Origin: an uncultured Slackia sp.
GTDB taxonomy: Bacteria; Actinomycetota; Coriobacteriia; Coriobacteriales; Eggerthellaceae
Assembly (NCBI GenBank): GCA_934661005.1
Contig: CAKUIK010000064.1
Span: 1-7,542 of the forward strand
DNA length: 7,542 nt
Direction of reading: 5' to 3'
Below the pieces are notes generated by a model. That model saw nothing but the letters and a program-made list of their open reading frames with translations, did not search any database and was not told the origin of the DNA. Below are positions 1 through 5,840 of the stretch, one piece after another. Position numbers and translations under genes: made by a program. Position 1 is the first letter of the stretch. The number at the start of each line of letters is the position of its first letter.

Positions 1-1362
1 ATTGCCGCCGAGCTCATCGCGCTGGTCGCTTCCGATGCGCGAAACCTGGGCGCTACCGAAATGACGCTCGAAGTGCGTGAGTCGAATGTGGGCGCTCAGG
101 CGTTCTACGAAAAGCTCGGCTTAGAGAATATCGGCGTGCGTCCCCATTATTATTCCGACCGCGAAAACGCCGTTATTATGACGGGTCCGCTGCCTGCGCC
201 GGGCTCTTCTGCGCACGATGAGGCTGCAGCTCCCGTTGTCGCCGGCATGGAACTTCAGGTAAGCGCCGTGTCGGGCGCGCCGCGCGAAGCCGCAGCGACC
301 GCGGTTGAGCTCGATTCCTCGAAGCGCCCGCTTATCTTGGCAATTGAGAGCTCGTGCGACGAAACTGCGGCGAGCATCATCGACGGCCAAGGCGGCTTGC
401 ATTCCGATGTGGTTGCCAGCCAGATCGACTTCCACTCGCGCTTCGGTGGCGTGGTTCCCGAAATCGCGAGCCGCAAGCATATCGAGGCGATTTGCGGCGT
501 GTGCGATGAGTGCCTGGCAACCGCCGCGGCGTCGCTCGGCGTTGAAAACGTGCGCTGGCGCGACCTCGATGCCGTGGCCGTGACGTATGCGCCGGGCCTG
601 GTGGGCGCGCTCGTTGTGGGCCTTGCATTCGCGAAGGGCGCGGCATGGGGCGCCGACAAGCCGCTCATCGCCGTGAACCATCTGGAGGGCCATTTGTATG
701 CGAACCGTATTGCCGAGCCCGATATGCAACCCCCCATGGTGGTGTCGCTCGTAAGCGGCGGCCACACCATGCTCGTGCATGTGCGCGATTGGGGCGATTA
801 CGAGACCATGGGCTCCACCATCGATGACGCGGTGGGTGAGGCGTTCGACAAGGTGGCGAAGGCGCTTGGCTTGGGCTACCCCGGAGGCCCCATCATCTCC
901 AAGCTTGCCGCGAAGGGAAACCCCAAAGCCATCGCATTCCCGCGCGCGCTCATGCATTCGGGCGATTTGCGCTTCAGCCTTTCGGGTTTGAAGACCGCCG
1001 TGACCACGTATATCCAAAAGGAGCAACAGGCTGGTCGCGAGTTGAACATGCCCGACATTGCCGCAAGCTTCGAGGCGGCGGTGGTCGATGTGCAGGTGGC
1101 GAAGTCGAAGGCGGCGCTTATCGAGACGGGCGCGAAGGAATTCTGCCTTGGCGGCGGTGTGGCGGCGAATCCCATGCTGCGCGGCGCTTACGGGAAGATG
1201 TGCAGAAAGCTCGGCGTTCGCCTGACCATGCCGCCGCTTTCGGCGTGCGGCGACCAGGCAGCTATGATTGCCGAGGTCGCGCGCGACAGATTTGCGCAAG
1301 GCAAGTTCGCAGATCTGTCGCTCGATGTAAAAGCGCATGCTCCGCTCGACGAGCCGTACTAG
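1..1362 (+). CDS. tsaD: RimI-type acetyltransferase / TsaD fusion (5' end outside window)
   Basis: The reading frame is open from base 1, so the start lies upstream. The first ~63 codons are the C-terminal end of a GNAT acetyltransferase of RimI type, which acetylates ribosomal protein N-termini; visible are VRESNVGAQAFYEKLG and a RPHYYSD-like tail. An Ala/Glu-rich linker of about 40 residues follows. From about base 322 there is a complete TsaD domain of ~346 residues, the normal length for the family. TsaD transfers the threonylcarbamoyl group onto A37 of ANN-decoding tRNAs, working with TsaB and TsaE. Visible motifs are SSCDETAASI, PEIASRKH, the metal-binding HLEGH, SGGHTML, GEAFDKVAKALGLGYPGGP, FSLSGLKTAV, GGGVAANPMLR and ACGDQAAMIA with the third metal-ligand Asp. 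The last motif has CGDQ where many relatives have CTDN. The TAG stop is 36 bases before the next gene, so an operon is likely. The TsaD call is very secure; the activity of the GNAT part cannot be judged from its tail. Confidence 0.95.
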   Translation: MAAELIALVASDARNLGATEMTLEVRESNVGAQAFYEKLGLENIGVRPHYYSDRENAVIMTGPLPAPGSSAHDEAAAPVVAGMELQVSAVSGAPREAAATAVELDSSKRPLILAIESSCDETAASIIDGQGGLHSDVVASQIDFHSRFGGVVPEIASRKHIEAICGVCDECLATAAASLGVENVRWRDLDAVAVTYAPGLVGALVVGLAFAKGAAWGADKPLIAVNHLEGHLYANRIAEPDMQPPMVVSLVSGGHTMLVHVRDWGDYETMGSTIDDAVGEAFDKVAKALGLGYPGGPIISKLAAKGNPKAIAFPRALMHSGDLRFSLSGLKTAVTTYIQKEQQAGRELNMPDIAASFEAAVVDVQVAKSKAALIETGAKEFCLGGGVAANPMLRGAYGKMCRKLGVRLTMPPLSACGDQAAMIAEVARDRFAQGKFADLSLDVKAHAPLDEPY

Positions 1363-1385
1363 AGCCGTCGGTCTTTTGACCTTCC

Positions 1386-1393
1386 GAGGGGAG
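1386..1393 (+). promoter_or_regulatory. Ribosome binding site fixing a GTG start
   Basis: GAGGGGAG lies five bases before GTG at 1399. The gene is in the same frame as the upstream tsaD stop at 1360-1362, so it cannot begin earlier than 1363. The strong site makes the GTG the best start. Confidence 0.8.
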
Positions 1394-1398
1394 CTACC

Positions 1399-2067
1399 GT
1401 GGATTTCATCACCCAGCATGTACTTACGCTTATCTCGACGAGCGGCGGCGTGGTTCCGGCGTTCATCGATTACCTGTCGGTTATCGCGGGCGTGCTTACG
1501 GGCGCGCTCGTTGCGTGCGATCGCAGGCTCGATATCATAGGCGTTACGGTGTTGGGGCTGGTCACGGGTTATGGCGGCGGCATGTTCCGTGACTTTTTGC
1601 TGCAAAGCCACGGCGTGTATTTCATGGAACATCCGTATTTGCTGCTTGCGGCGATCGCCTTGTGCGTGGTGGTGTTCTTCTTTCGGCGGATTTTCGATCG
1701 CATCGACTACGGGGTATTCGTGGCCGATGCGCTTTCGGTTGGTTTGTTCGCCGTGGCGGGCGCGAGCAAGGCGTTTTCCTGCGGCGCCGGTTTCGTGATG
1801 TCTATCGCCTTGGGCGTGCTCACGGCGGTTGGCGGCGGCGCGTTGCGCGATGTGGCGCTGGGCGAGGTGCCGGGTATTTTCAAATCGAGCAACTTCTACG
1901 CGGTTGCTGCGCTTGCGGGTTCTTTTTTATACGTGGTGCTTGTGGCATATGGCGCTCACGATACGCTTGCGGCGGTTCTGTGCGTGGTTTGCGTGGTCAT
2001 GCTGCGCTGCCTGAGCGTGCGGTTTAACTGGAAAACGGGAAGCGACAAGCTCGTTCATCGCCATTAG
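1399..2067 (+). CDS. TRIC family (UPF0126/YadS-like) cation channel membrane protein
   Basis: This is a 222-residue, very hydrophobic protein with about seven membrane segments (roughly residues 22-40, 44-58, 79-97, 105-123, 130-146, 165-184 and 188-204). It has the internal duplication typical of UPF0126. The first half carries GYGGGMFRD (57-65) and the second AVGGGALRDV (143-152), the paired glycine-rich kinked-helix motifs of the family. Length matches the usual ~200-220 residues. Prokaryotic TRIC homologues form homotrimeric cation (K+-type) channels in the cytoplasmic membrane; that role is carried over from the family and is not proven for this branch. The start is GTG with a strong ribosome binding site. 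It lies 36 bases after tsaD with no terminator between them, so it is probably co-transcribed. The C-terminus is short and basic (KTGSDKLVHRH). Confidence 0.92.
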   Translation: MDFITQHVLTLISTSGGVVPAFIDYLSVIAGVLTGALVACDRRLDIIGVTVLGLVTGYGGGMFRDFLLQSHGVYFMEHPYLLLAAIALCVVVFFFRRIFDRIDYGVFVADALSVGLFAVAGASKAFSCGAGFVMSIALGVLTAVGGGALRDVALGEVPGIFKSSNFYAVAALAGSFLYVVLVAYGAHDTLAAVLCVVCVVMLRCLSVRFNWKTGSDKLVHRH

Positions 2068-2076
2068 GGCGAGATG
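2056..2076 (+). other. Stem-loop spanning the TRIC gene stop codon
   Basis: CATCGCC (2056-2062) pairs with GGCGA-g-ATG (2068-2076, one bulged G) around loop ATTAG, which contains the TAG stop. There is no T-tract behind it, so it is not a standard intrinsic terminator. It could be a 3'-end stabilising hairpin or chance. Confidence 0.3.
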
Positions 2077-2111
2077 CTGATGTTTCGGGATTGGCGGCGG
2101 CCTGGGGCTCT

Positions 2112-2410
2112 GTTGTTTGAGGGCTCGATGGCGGACCCGCGCGCGATGTCCATATTTCGAGCCTCGATGGTAAATCTTGTTTGACGAATGGCCGCAACGC
2201 GATTGCTTTAGAGATGGCTGCAACGCTGTTGTTGGATGACGGCCAGGTGCGGTGTAGCTATTTGACGAACGACCGCAACGCGGTTGCTTGGGCTCAATGG
2301 CGGGCATGAGGTGCGACGCCGATGATTTGCGGTTCGACAACGAATCTTGTTCGGCGGACGACTGAACGCTGCTGTTTGATGAATGGTCGCAGCGCGATTG
2401 TTTGGGGAGG
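2112..2410. repeat. Decayed tandem array, period about 25-30 bp
   Basis: The core GGCCGCAACGCGATTGCTT at 2190-2208 recurs as diverged copies at 2216-2234, 2271-2289, 2360-2377 and 2385-2403. Fainter copies appear near 2241 and 2331. The three best copies extend to 29 bases (2180-2208, 2261-2289, 2375-2403), beginning TTTGAYGAAYGRYCGCA. The first differs from the second at 3 of 29 positions and from the third at 4 of 29, and every difference is a transition. A second related block, GTTGYTTG(AG)GGCTCRATGG, occurs at 2112-2136 and 2283-2305. The copy at 2271-2289 contains the small palindrome GCAAC-GCG-GTTGC. No gene with a ribosome binding site is seen here on either strand, and the reading frames through the array are broken or lack credible starts. 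Function is unknown. Confidence 0.7.
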
Positions 2411-2496
2411 GTCGATGGAAGGCCCTAGGCGGCCCAACGACGAATCCAATCCGCGGTGCGATGTGGTCGACTGGCCGCCTTGTCGCCCGTGCTTCC

Positions 2497-2579
2497 GAGG
2501 GGCCTGAATCTGCTGGCAGAATATGCCGCCGAAGGGTCGTCAGATTGGTTTCATTTGGAAAAAGGAGATTGGGCCCCTC
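2497..2579. repeat. 83-bp segment bounded by imperfect 15-bp inverted repeats
   Basis: The left end GAGGGGCCTGAATCT (2497-2511) is matched by the reverse complement of the right end (2566-2579), which reads GAGGGGCCCAATCT; the outer 8 bases are identical. The interior carries an inverted copy of the downstream 51-bp repeat core at 2511-2536. No clear target-site duplication flanks it. It could be a MITE-like relic, a large hairpin, or a rearranged piece of the neighbouring array. Confidence 0.5.
2511..2536 (-). repeat. Inverted copy of the 51-bp repeat core
   Basis: Read on the minus strand, these 26 bases start CCCTTCGGCGGC and end TTCTGCCAGCA. They match 2797-2822 of the tandem array at 24 of 26 positions, with both differences being transitions. 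This is the only minus-orientation copy I see, about 150 bases upstream of the array. Confidence 0.75.
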
Positions 2580-2661
2580 TTTCGTTGATGGTCGCCGTAC
2601 TATAAAACGCCAGGTCAAAGCGATGCGCTCTTGACAGTATTAAGCGTGACTTATCGAGAGC

Positions 2662-2882
2662 GTCCCTTGCATGGCACATTCTGCCACCAGACGTCCCTTC
2701 GACAGCGTATTCTGCCAGCAAAGGCCAGTTTTCGTGAGAAGGCGTCCCTTGCGCGGCGTATTCTGCCAACAAGGGTTAGTTTTCGTGGGGAAGTGTCCCT
2801 TCGGCGACGTATTCTGCCAGCAAAGTCCGATTTCCATGAGGAAATATCCTTTGCACGACATGTTCCGTCATCGGGCAAAGAA
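2662..2882 (+). repeat. Tandem array of 51-bp units
   Basis: Units begin at 2693, 2744, 2795 and 2846, exactly 51 bases apart. A shortened unit at 2662 (31 bases) precedes them and a decayed tail follows 2846. The consensus runs GTCCCTTSGNCGRCG, then TATTCTGCCARCAARG, then a looser part near TTTTCGTGRGGAA. Each unit can fold so that CTT near its start meets AAG about 20 bases later: CCCTTG/CAAGGG in the 2744 unit (2746-2751 with 2770-2775), CCTT/AAGG in the 2693 unit, and CTTTGC/GCAAAG in the 2846 unit (2849-2854 with 2875-2880). Because 51 is 17 codons, several frames on both strands stay open and read as 17-residue repeats, such as RILPAK on + and CWQNT on -. None has a convincing start and ribosome binding site, so I treat the array as non-coding. 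Confidence 0.85.
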
Positions 2883-2885
2883 GTC

Positions 2886-3188
2886 CTTTGGGCAAGCGCC
2901 ACGGCCCTGTTTTGCGCCGATGGCGGAGAGATGGCGGAAAGATTCTTCCGTTCGTCTGCGCTTCGTTTCGCTCCCTTTCAATCCTTGTTGCGTTCTTTCG
3001 CTTATTCCGTATCTCTTCCGCTGAGTGCGGCGTATCCATCCTGCTTATCCCGGTGTGCTTTTCATCGTGGGGGCTGCTGCTGTTTTTGTAACGGTTGGGC
3101 AAAGTCTCGCTCAGCGCCGTATGGGCTTGTAATTTTTTCGATATAGTTACGGTTTGTATTAGTAAGAATCGCATATCCGCGAAGGTTG
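2886..3188. other. Non-coding stretch before the corC-like gene
   Basis: I found no gene, tRNA or strong repeat here. The end (about 3128-3170) is locally AT-rich and has a TATAGT hexamer at 3142-3147 that resembles a -10 box, but no good -35 lies 16-18 bases upstream. Any promoter for the next gene must lie in or before this stretch, because the terminator-like hairpin at 3189 leaves no room downstream. Confidence 0.5.
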
Positions 3189-3212
3189 GGCCGTCTGCGA
3201 GACGGCCTTTTT
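3189..3212 (+). terminator. Perfect terminator hairpin in the corC-like gene leader
   Basis: GGCCGTCT (3189-3196) and AGACGGCC (3200-3207) form a perfect 8-bp stem around loop GCG, followed at once by TTTTT. It ends only 20 bases before the ATG at 3233. It may stop upstream transcription or act as an attenuator inside the leader of the next gene. Confidence 0.8.
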
Positions 3213-3232
3213 GAAAGGGTGAATTTCCGCTC

Positions 3233-4555
3233 ATGTCTATTGGCATAAGCCTTGTCCTCGTTGTATTTTTCTTGGCCATGAACGCATTCTTCGTCATTGC
3301 CGAATTCGCGCTCGTGCGTGTGCGTAAATCGCAGCTCGAGCTCGCCGTAGAGGAGGGCAAGCCGGGCGCCAAGGCGGCCATGGAAATTGCCCTGAACGTG
3401 AACAAGTATCTGTCGGCCTGCCAGCTGGGCATTACGCTTGCATCGCTTGCCTTGGGTTGGTTGGGCGAGCCGGCGTTTTCGGCCCTCATTCGACCGCTGT
3501 TCGTGCTGCTCGGCCTGCCCGAGACCGTGATTTCCGTGGTGGCTGTGGCCATTGGTTACTTCATCATGACTACGCTGCATGTGGTGACGGGCGAGCTTAT
3601 TCCCAAGTCGTTTGCGATTTTCGCCACCGAGCGCTATGCGCTGTTCACCGCGCGTCCGCTCATGGCGTTCTATAAAATCACCTATCCCATTATGGTGCTG
3701 TTCAACGGCATCACCAATGTGGTCGTGCGCCTTGCAGGCCACGACCCCGCCAACGAGCACGAGGTGTACACCGACGACGAAATCAAGCTGCTCATCGATG
3801 AGTCCACCGAAAGCGGCCTTATCGCGCCCGAGCAAAACGAGTTCGTGGACAATATTTTCGACATCGCCGATAAGGACGCAGAATCGCTCATGACGCCGCG
3901 CCCCGATATGGTGTGCCTGTGCATGAACGACACGCTGGAAGAAAACATGCGCATCGTCACCGAGGCGAAGTTCACGCGCTTCCCCGTGTATCGCCGCGAC
4001 AAAGACGACATCGTGGGCTTCGTGAGCGTGAAAGACCTGTACAACTTGTCGCCTGAAAGCACCATGGACGACGTACGCGTGCGCCGCATCGTGGCCGTGC
4101 CCGAAGGCATGCCCGTGGTGAAGCTGCTCAAGGTGCTCAAGCGCGAGAAGACGAAGATGGCCCTGGTCGTCGACGAGCACGGCGGAACGTCGGGCCTGGT
4201 GACGATGGGCGATATCTTCGAGGAAATCGTGGGTGATTTCGATGACGAATACGCCCACGGCCTAAGCGACGCGCTTACCGAGGTTGCGCCGAACCACTTC
4301 ATCACCACGGGCGCATGCCCCATTGACGATTTCGCCGAGCGCATGGGCTTCAAAGACGAGAATTTCACCGAATACGAAACGCTCGGCGGCCTGCTGCTCG
4401 ACGTGCTCGATCGCATTCCCGATGTGGGCGATGAGGCGAACTATGAGGAAGACGGCACCAAGGTGCGCTTTGTGGTGCGTTCGATGGATGCGCGCCGAAT
4501 CAACCAGGTTGAATTCTGGGTGACTGAGGCTACGTCGGACGATCAGCCGGCGTAA
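3233..4555 (+). CDS. CorC/HlyC-family (CNNM-like) transporter, DUF21-CBS-CBS-CorC
   Basis: The protein has 440 residues with the full family architecture. Residues 1-~175 are the DUF21 membrane domain, with hydrophobic segments near 3-28, 60-80, 84-122 and 134-165. It includes the N-terminal NAFFVIAEFALVRVRKSQL and the VTGELIPKSFAI motifs. A CBS pair follows at about 198-272 (MTPRPDM to GFVSVKDLYNL) and 280-340 (VVDEHGGTSGLVTMGDIFEEIVGDF). A C-terminal CorC_HlyC domain spans ~350-435 (GGLLLDVLDRIPDVGD). Relatives are Mg2+ (or Na+/Mg2+) exporters or homeostasis proteins whose CBS domains bind ATP-Mg; the name hemolysin is historical. The length is usual. The start is the ATG at 3233 behind AAAGGGTGA (3214-3222), a slightly long spacing. 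The gene stands alone, with terminator-like hairpins just upstream of it and of its downstream neighbour. Family assignment is secure; the transported ion is inferred. Confidence 0.95.
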   Translation: MSIGISLVLVVFFLAMNAFFVIAEFALVRVRKSQLELAVEEGKPGAKAAMEIALNVNKYLSACQLGITLASLALGWLGEPAFSALIRPLFVLLGLPETVISVVAVAIGYFIMTTLHVVTGELIPKSFAIFATERYALFTARPLMAFYKITYPIMVLFNGITNVVVRLAGHDPANEHEVYTDDEIKLLIDESTESGLIAPEQNEFVDNIFDIADKDAESLMTPRPDMVCLCMNDTLEENMRIVTEAKFTRFPVYRRDKDDIVGFVSVKDLYNLSPESTMDDVRVRRIVAVPEGMPVVKLLKVLKREKTKMALVVDEHGGTSGLVTMGDIFEEIVGDFDDEYAHGLSDALTEVAPNHFITTGACPIDDFAERMGFKDENFTEYETLGGLLLDVLDRIPDVGDEANYEEDGTKVRFVVRSMDARRINQVEFWVTEATSDDQPA

Positions 4556-4568
4556 GCCGTTTACGCTG
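4548..4568 (+). other. Stem-loop over the corC-like gene stop codon
   Basis: CGGCGTAA (4548-4555) pairs with TTACGCTG (4561-4568, one G-T pair) around loop GCCGT; the TAA stop lies in the 5' arm. The nearest T-run is at 4582-4585, too far for a classical terminator, so it may be a weak terminator or an mRNA 3'-end structure. Confidence 0.35.
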
Positions 4569-4726
4569 CGTGGCAATCTGGTTTTGGCCTAGCCCCCAAT
4601 CGTCGCTCGCGTTCTGAAGCGCGCGTCGTTTCTCTTTCGGGGCAATCCGATTTTTCAGCTTGCTGCTCACTGGCTTTGGTGCGAGCATTTCGTTGCGTTG
4701 CCGCCAGGGAAGTTCAATGTCACAAT

Positions 4727-4752
4727 GAGCCGGTCTGATGATCGGCTCTTTT
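4727..4752 (+). terminator. Terminator hairpin in the methyltransferase gene leader
   Basis: GAGCCGGTC (4727-4735) pairs with GATCGGCTC (4740-4748) around loop TGAT, a 9-bp stem with one G-T pair, followed by TTTTCGTTT. It ends 16 bases before the ATG at 4769, and the ribosome binding site GAGGAG (4758-4763) lies between. The rest of the 4556-4726 spacer shows only a short diverged direct repeat, GGCAATCYGRTTTT, at 4572 and 4641. Confidence 0.75.
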
Positions 4753-4768
4753 CGTTTGAGGAGTACCC

Positions 4769-5695
4769 ATGCCCTATATCGAACTCGAATCGCTTGACGA
4801 CGCGCGTCTCGATGTGTTCGCGCGCCTGACCGAGGCTCAGCTTCGCAACAAACTCGAACCCGAAAAAGGAATTTTCATTGTCGAAAGCGAGAAGGTTATC
4901 GATCGCGCATTGCTCGGTGGGGTGCAGCCTCTTTCAATGCTTATGACGCCTGAATGGGTCGATCGCACGCGCGAAATCGTGGCGCGCGCCGAGTCGGCGT
5001 GCGAAGAGCCTGGTGGGCTGCCCGTGTTCGTGGTTCCCGCGAAAGAGGCGCAGCGCCTTACGGGCTTTGCGGTGACGCGCGGCATTCTTCTGGCGTGCCG
5101 TCGTCCTCAGCTGCCGAGTGTGGAAGACCTGCTTGATCGGGTGGATACGGAAAAGGCCGCGCGTGCGGCGGCAGTCGCGGCAGGCGAGCTCGATCCAGGT
5201 GAAGTGGGCAACATGCACGATGCGAGCCGCAGGCGCATCGCGGTGCTCGAAGGCATCGTCGACCACACGAATGTTGGCGCGATTTTCCGTTCGGCGGCGG
5301 CCATGGGAATTGATGCGGTGCTGGTCACGCCTACGTGCTGCGATCCTTTGTATAGGCGCGCGGTTCGCGTGTCGATGGGCTGCGTGTTTCAGGTGCCGTG
5401 GACGCGCATTGGCGAAAGCGTGCGCGATTGGCCCGCGGCGGGGCTTGAACGCTTGGGTGCGCTTGGGTACAAGACGGCGGCCATGGCTTTGTCGGACGAT
5501 TCTCTCCCGCTTGGTGCGCCGGAGTTGGCGCAGGTCGATAAGCTCGCGCTCGTGTTTGGCACCGAAGGCGATGGTTTGTCGAGCCGCACTATCGCGGGGT
5601 GCGACTATACCGTGCGAATCCCCATGCGTCCTGGGGTCGACAGCCTGAATGTCGCCGCAGCAAGCGCGGTTACTTTTTGGGAGCTTTGTAAATAA
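4769..5695 (+). CDS. TrmH/SpoU-family RNA 2'-O-ribose methyltransferase
   Basis: This 308-residue protein belongs to the SPOUT superfamily, which methylates a ribose 2'-OH in rRNA or tRNA with S-adenosylmethionine. An N-terminal substrate-binding domain (about 20-112) contains NKLEPEKGIFIVESEKVI and a TRGILLACRRP end. The knotted catalytic domain has motif 1 DHTNVGAIFRSAAAMG (165-180), with the Asn and Arg used in catalysis by the family. Motif 2 is LVFGTEGDGLS (261-271) and motif 3 is IPMRPGVDSLNVAAASA (284-300). Between the domains is an insert of about 35 residues (~118-155) rich in Ala, Asp and Glu. The start ATG has GAGGAG five bases upstream. It is a single gene after a terminator-like leader. 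The exact RNA and nucleotide modified (RlmB-like, TrmH-like or other) cannot be told from the sequence, so no symbol is given. Confidence 0.92.
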   Translation: MPYIELESLDDARLDVFARLTEAQLRNKLEPEKGIFIVESEKVIDRALLGGVQPLSMLMTPEWVDRTREIVARAESACEEPGGLPVFVVPAKEAQRLTGFAVTRGILLACRRPQLPSVEDLLDRVDTEKAARAAAVAAGELDPGEVGNMHDASRRRIAVLEGIVDHTNVGAIFRSAAAMGIDAVLVTPTCCDPLYRRAVRVSMGCVFQVPWTRIGESVRDWPAAGLERLGALGYKTAAMALSDDSLPLGAPELAQVDKLALVFGTEGDGLSSRTIAGCDYTVRIPMRPGVDSLNVAAASAVTFWELCK

Positions 5696-5704
5696 TGGAA
5701 TGCT

Positions 5705-5721
5705 GGTATTAAAAAGATACC
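5705..5721. promoter_or_regulatory. Inverted repeat GGTAT-N7-ATACC, possible operator
   Basis: GGTAT (5705-5709) and ATACC (5717-5721) flank an A-rich centre, ten bases after the methyltransferase stop and 22 bases before a candidate -35 box. A similar repeat occurs at 5823-5840. It could be a repressor or activator site, or a weak hairpin. Confidence 0.35.
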
Positions 5722-5729
5722 GATAACGC

Positions 5730-5804
5730 TTCCTTTTAGATATTGAATGGGGCTCTAATAGAAACTGTAATACTTTCCTTTTGATATTGTTAGGCTCTTT
5801 ATAG
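5730..5804 (+). repeat. Two diverged direct repeats of about 31 bp
   Basis: The block 5730-5761 begins TTCCTTTTAGATATTG and ends GGCTCTAATAG. The block 5775-5804 begins TTCCTTTTGATATTG and ends GGCTCTTTATAG. They are about 45 bases apart and differ by small indels and substitutions. The first contains the candidate -35 box, so this may be a duplicated promoter region. Confidence 0.5.
5743..5771 (+). promoter_or_regulatory. Candidate sigma70-type promoter
   Basis: TTGAAT (5743-5748) and TGTAAT (5766-5771) are separated by exactly 17 bases; they match 4 of 6 and 5 of 6 consensus positions, in the most AT-rich part of the window. It would start transcription near 5778 and give the lipoprotein gene a leader of about 200 bases. 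It is not supported by conservation evidence. Confidence 0.45.
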
Positions 5805-5822
5805 GGGAGCAACTAACTAAAA

Positions 5823-5840
5823 GATACTAAGATTGGTATC
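5823..5840. promoter_or_regulatory. Inverted repeat GATAC-N8-GTATC, possible operator
   Basis: GATAC (5823-5827) and GTATC (5836-5840) form a perfect inverted repeat downstream of the candidate promoter. The half-sites resemble those at 5705-5721. The two sites lie about 118 bases apart and bracket the promoter. Confidence 0.35.

Noticed and set aside
1370..1381. Small hairpin GGTC-TTTT-GACC between tsaD and the TRIC gene
   Set aside because: Only four base pairs and no T-tract after it; too weak to call a terminator.
121..1632. 503-codon open frame on the minus strand
   Set aside because: It lies opposite tsaD and the TRIC gene, both with clear family motifs; the translation is His/Arg/Ala-rich and typical of an antisense shadow in GC-rich DNA.
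2331..2350. tRNA T-arm-like GGTTCGA
   Set aside because: There is no matching T-stem, acceptor stem or anticodon arm around it; it is part of the degenerate repeat.
2208..2618. 136-codon minus-strand frame over the older array
   Set aside because: TTG start without support, Arg/Pro/His-rich composition, and an end inside degenerate repeats.
2662..2882. CRISPR array
   Set aside because: The units are contiguous 51-bp tandem repeats that diverge along their length. There are no unique spacers between identical short repeats, and no cas genes are in view.
2631..3146. 171-codon + strand frame starting at TTG
   Set aside because: There is no ribosome binding site, and the frame is open mainly because the 51-bp repeat is a multiple of three. 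The TTGACA at its start looks like a -35 box, but no good -10 follows at 16-18 bases.
2776..3552. 258-codon open frame on the minus strand
   Set aside because: It runs across the repeat array and into the antisense of the corC-like gene; no ribosome binding site or recognisable domain.
3062..4258. 398-codon open frame on the minus strand
   Set aside because: It is antisense to the corC-like gene, with low-complexity His/Arg-rich translation and no family motif.
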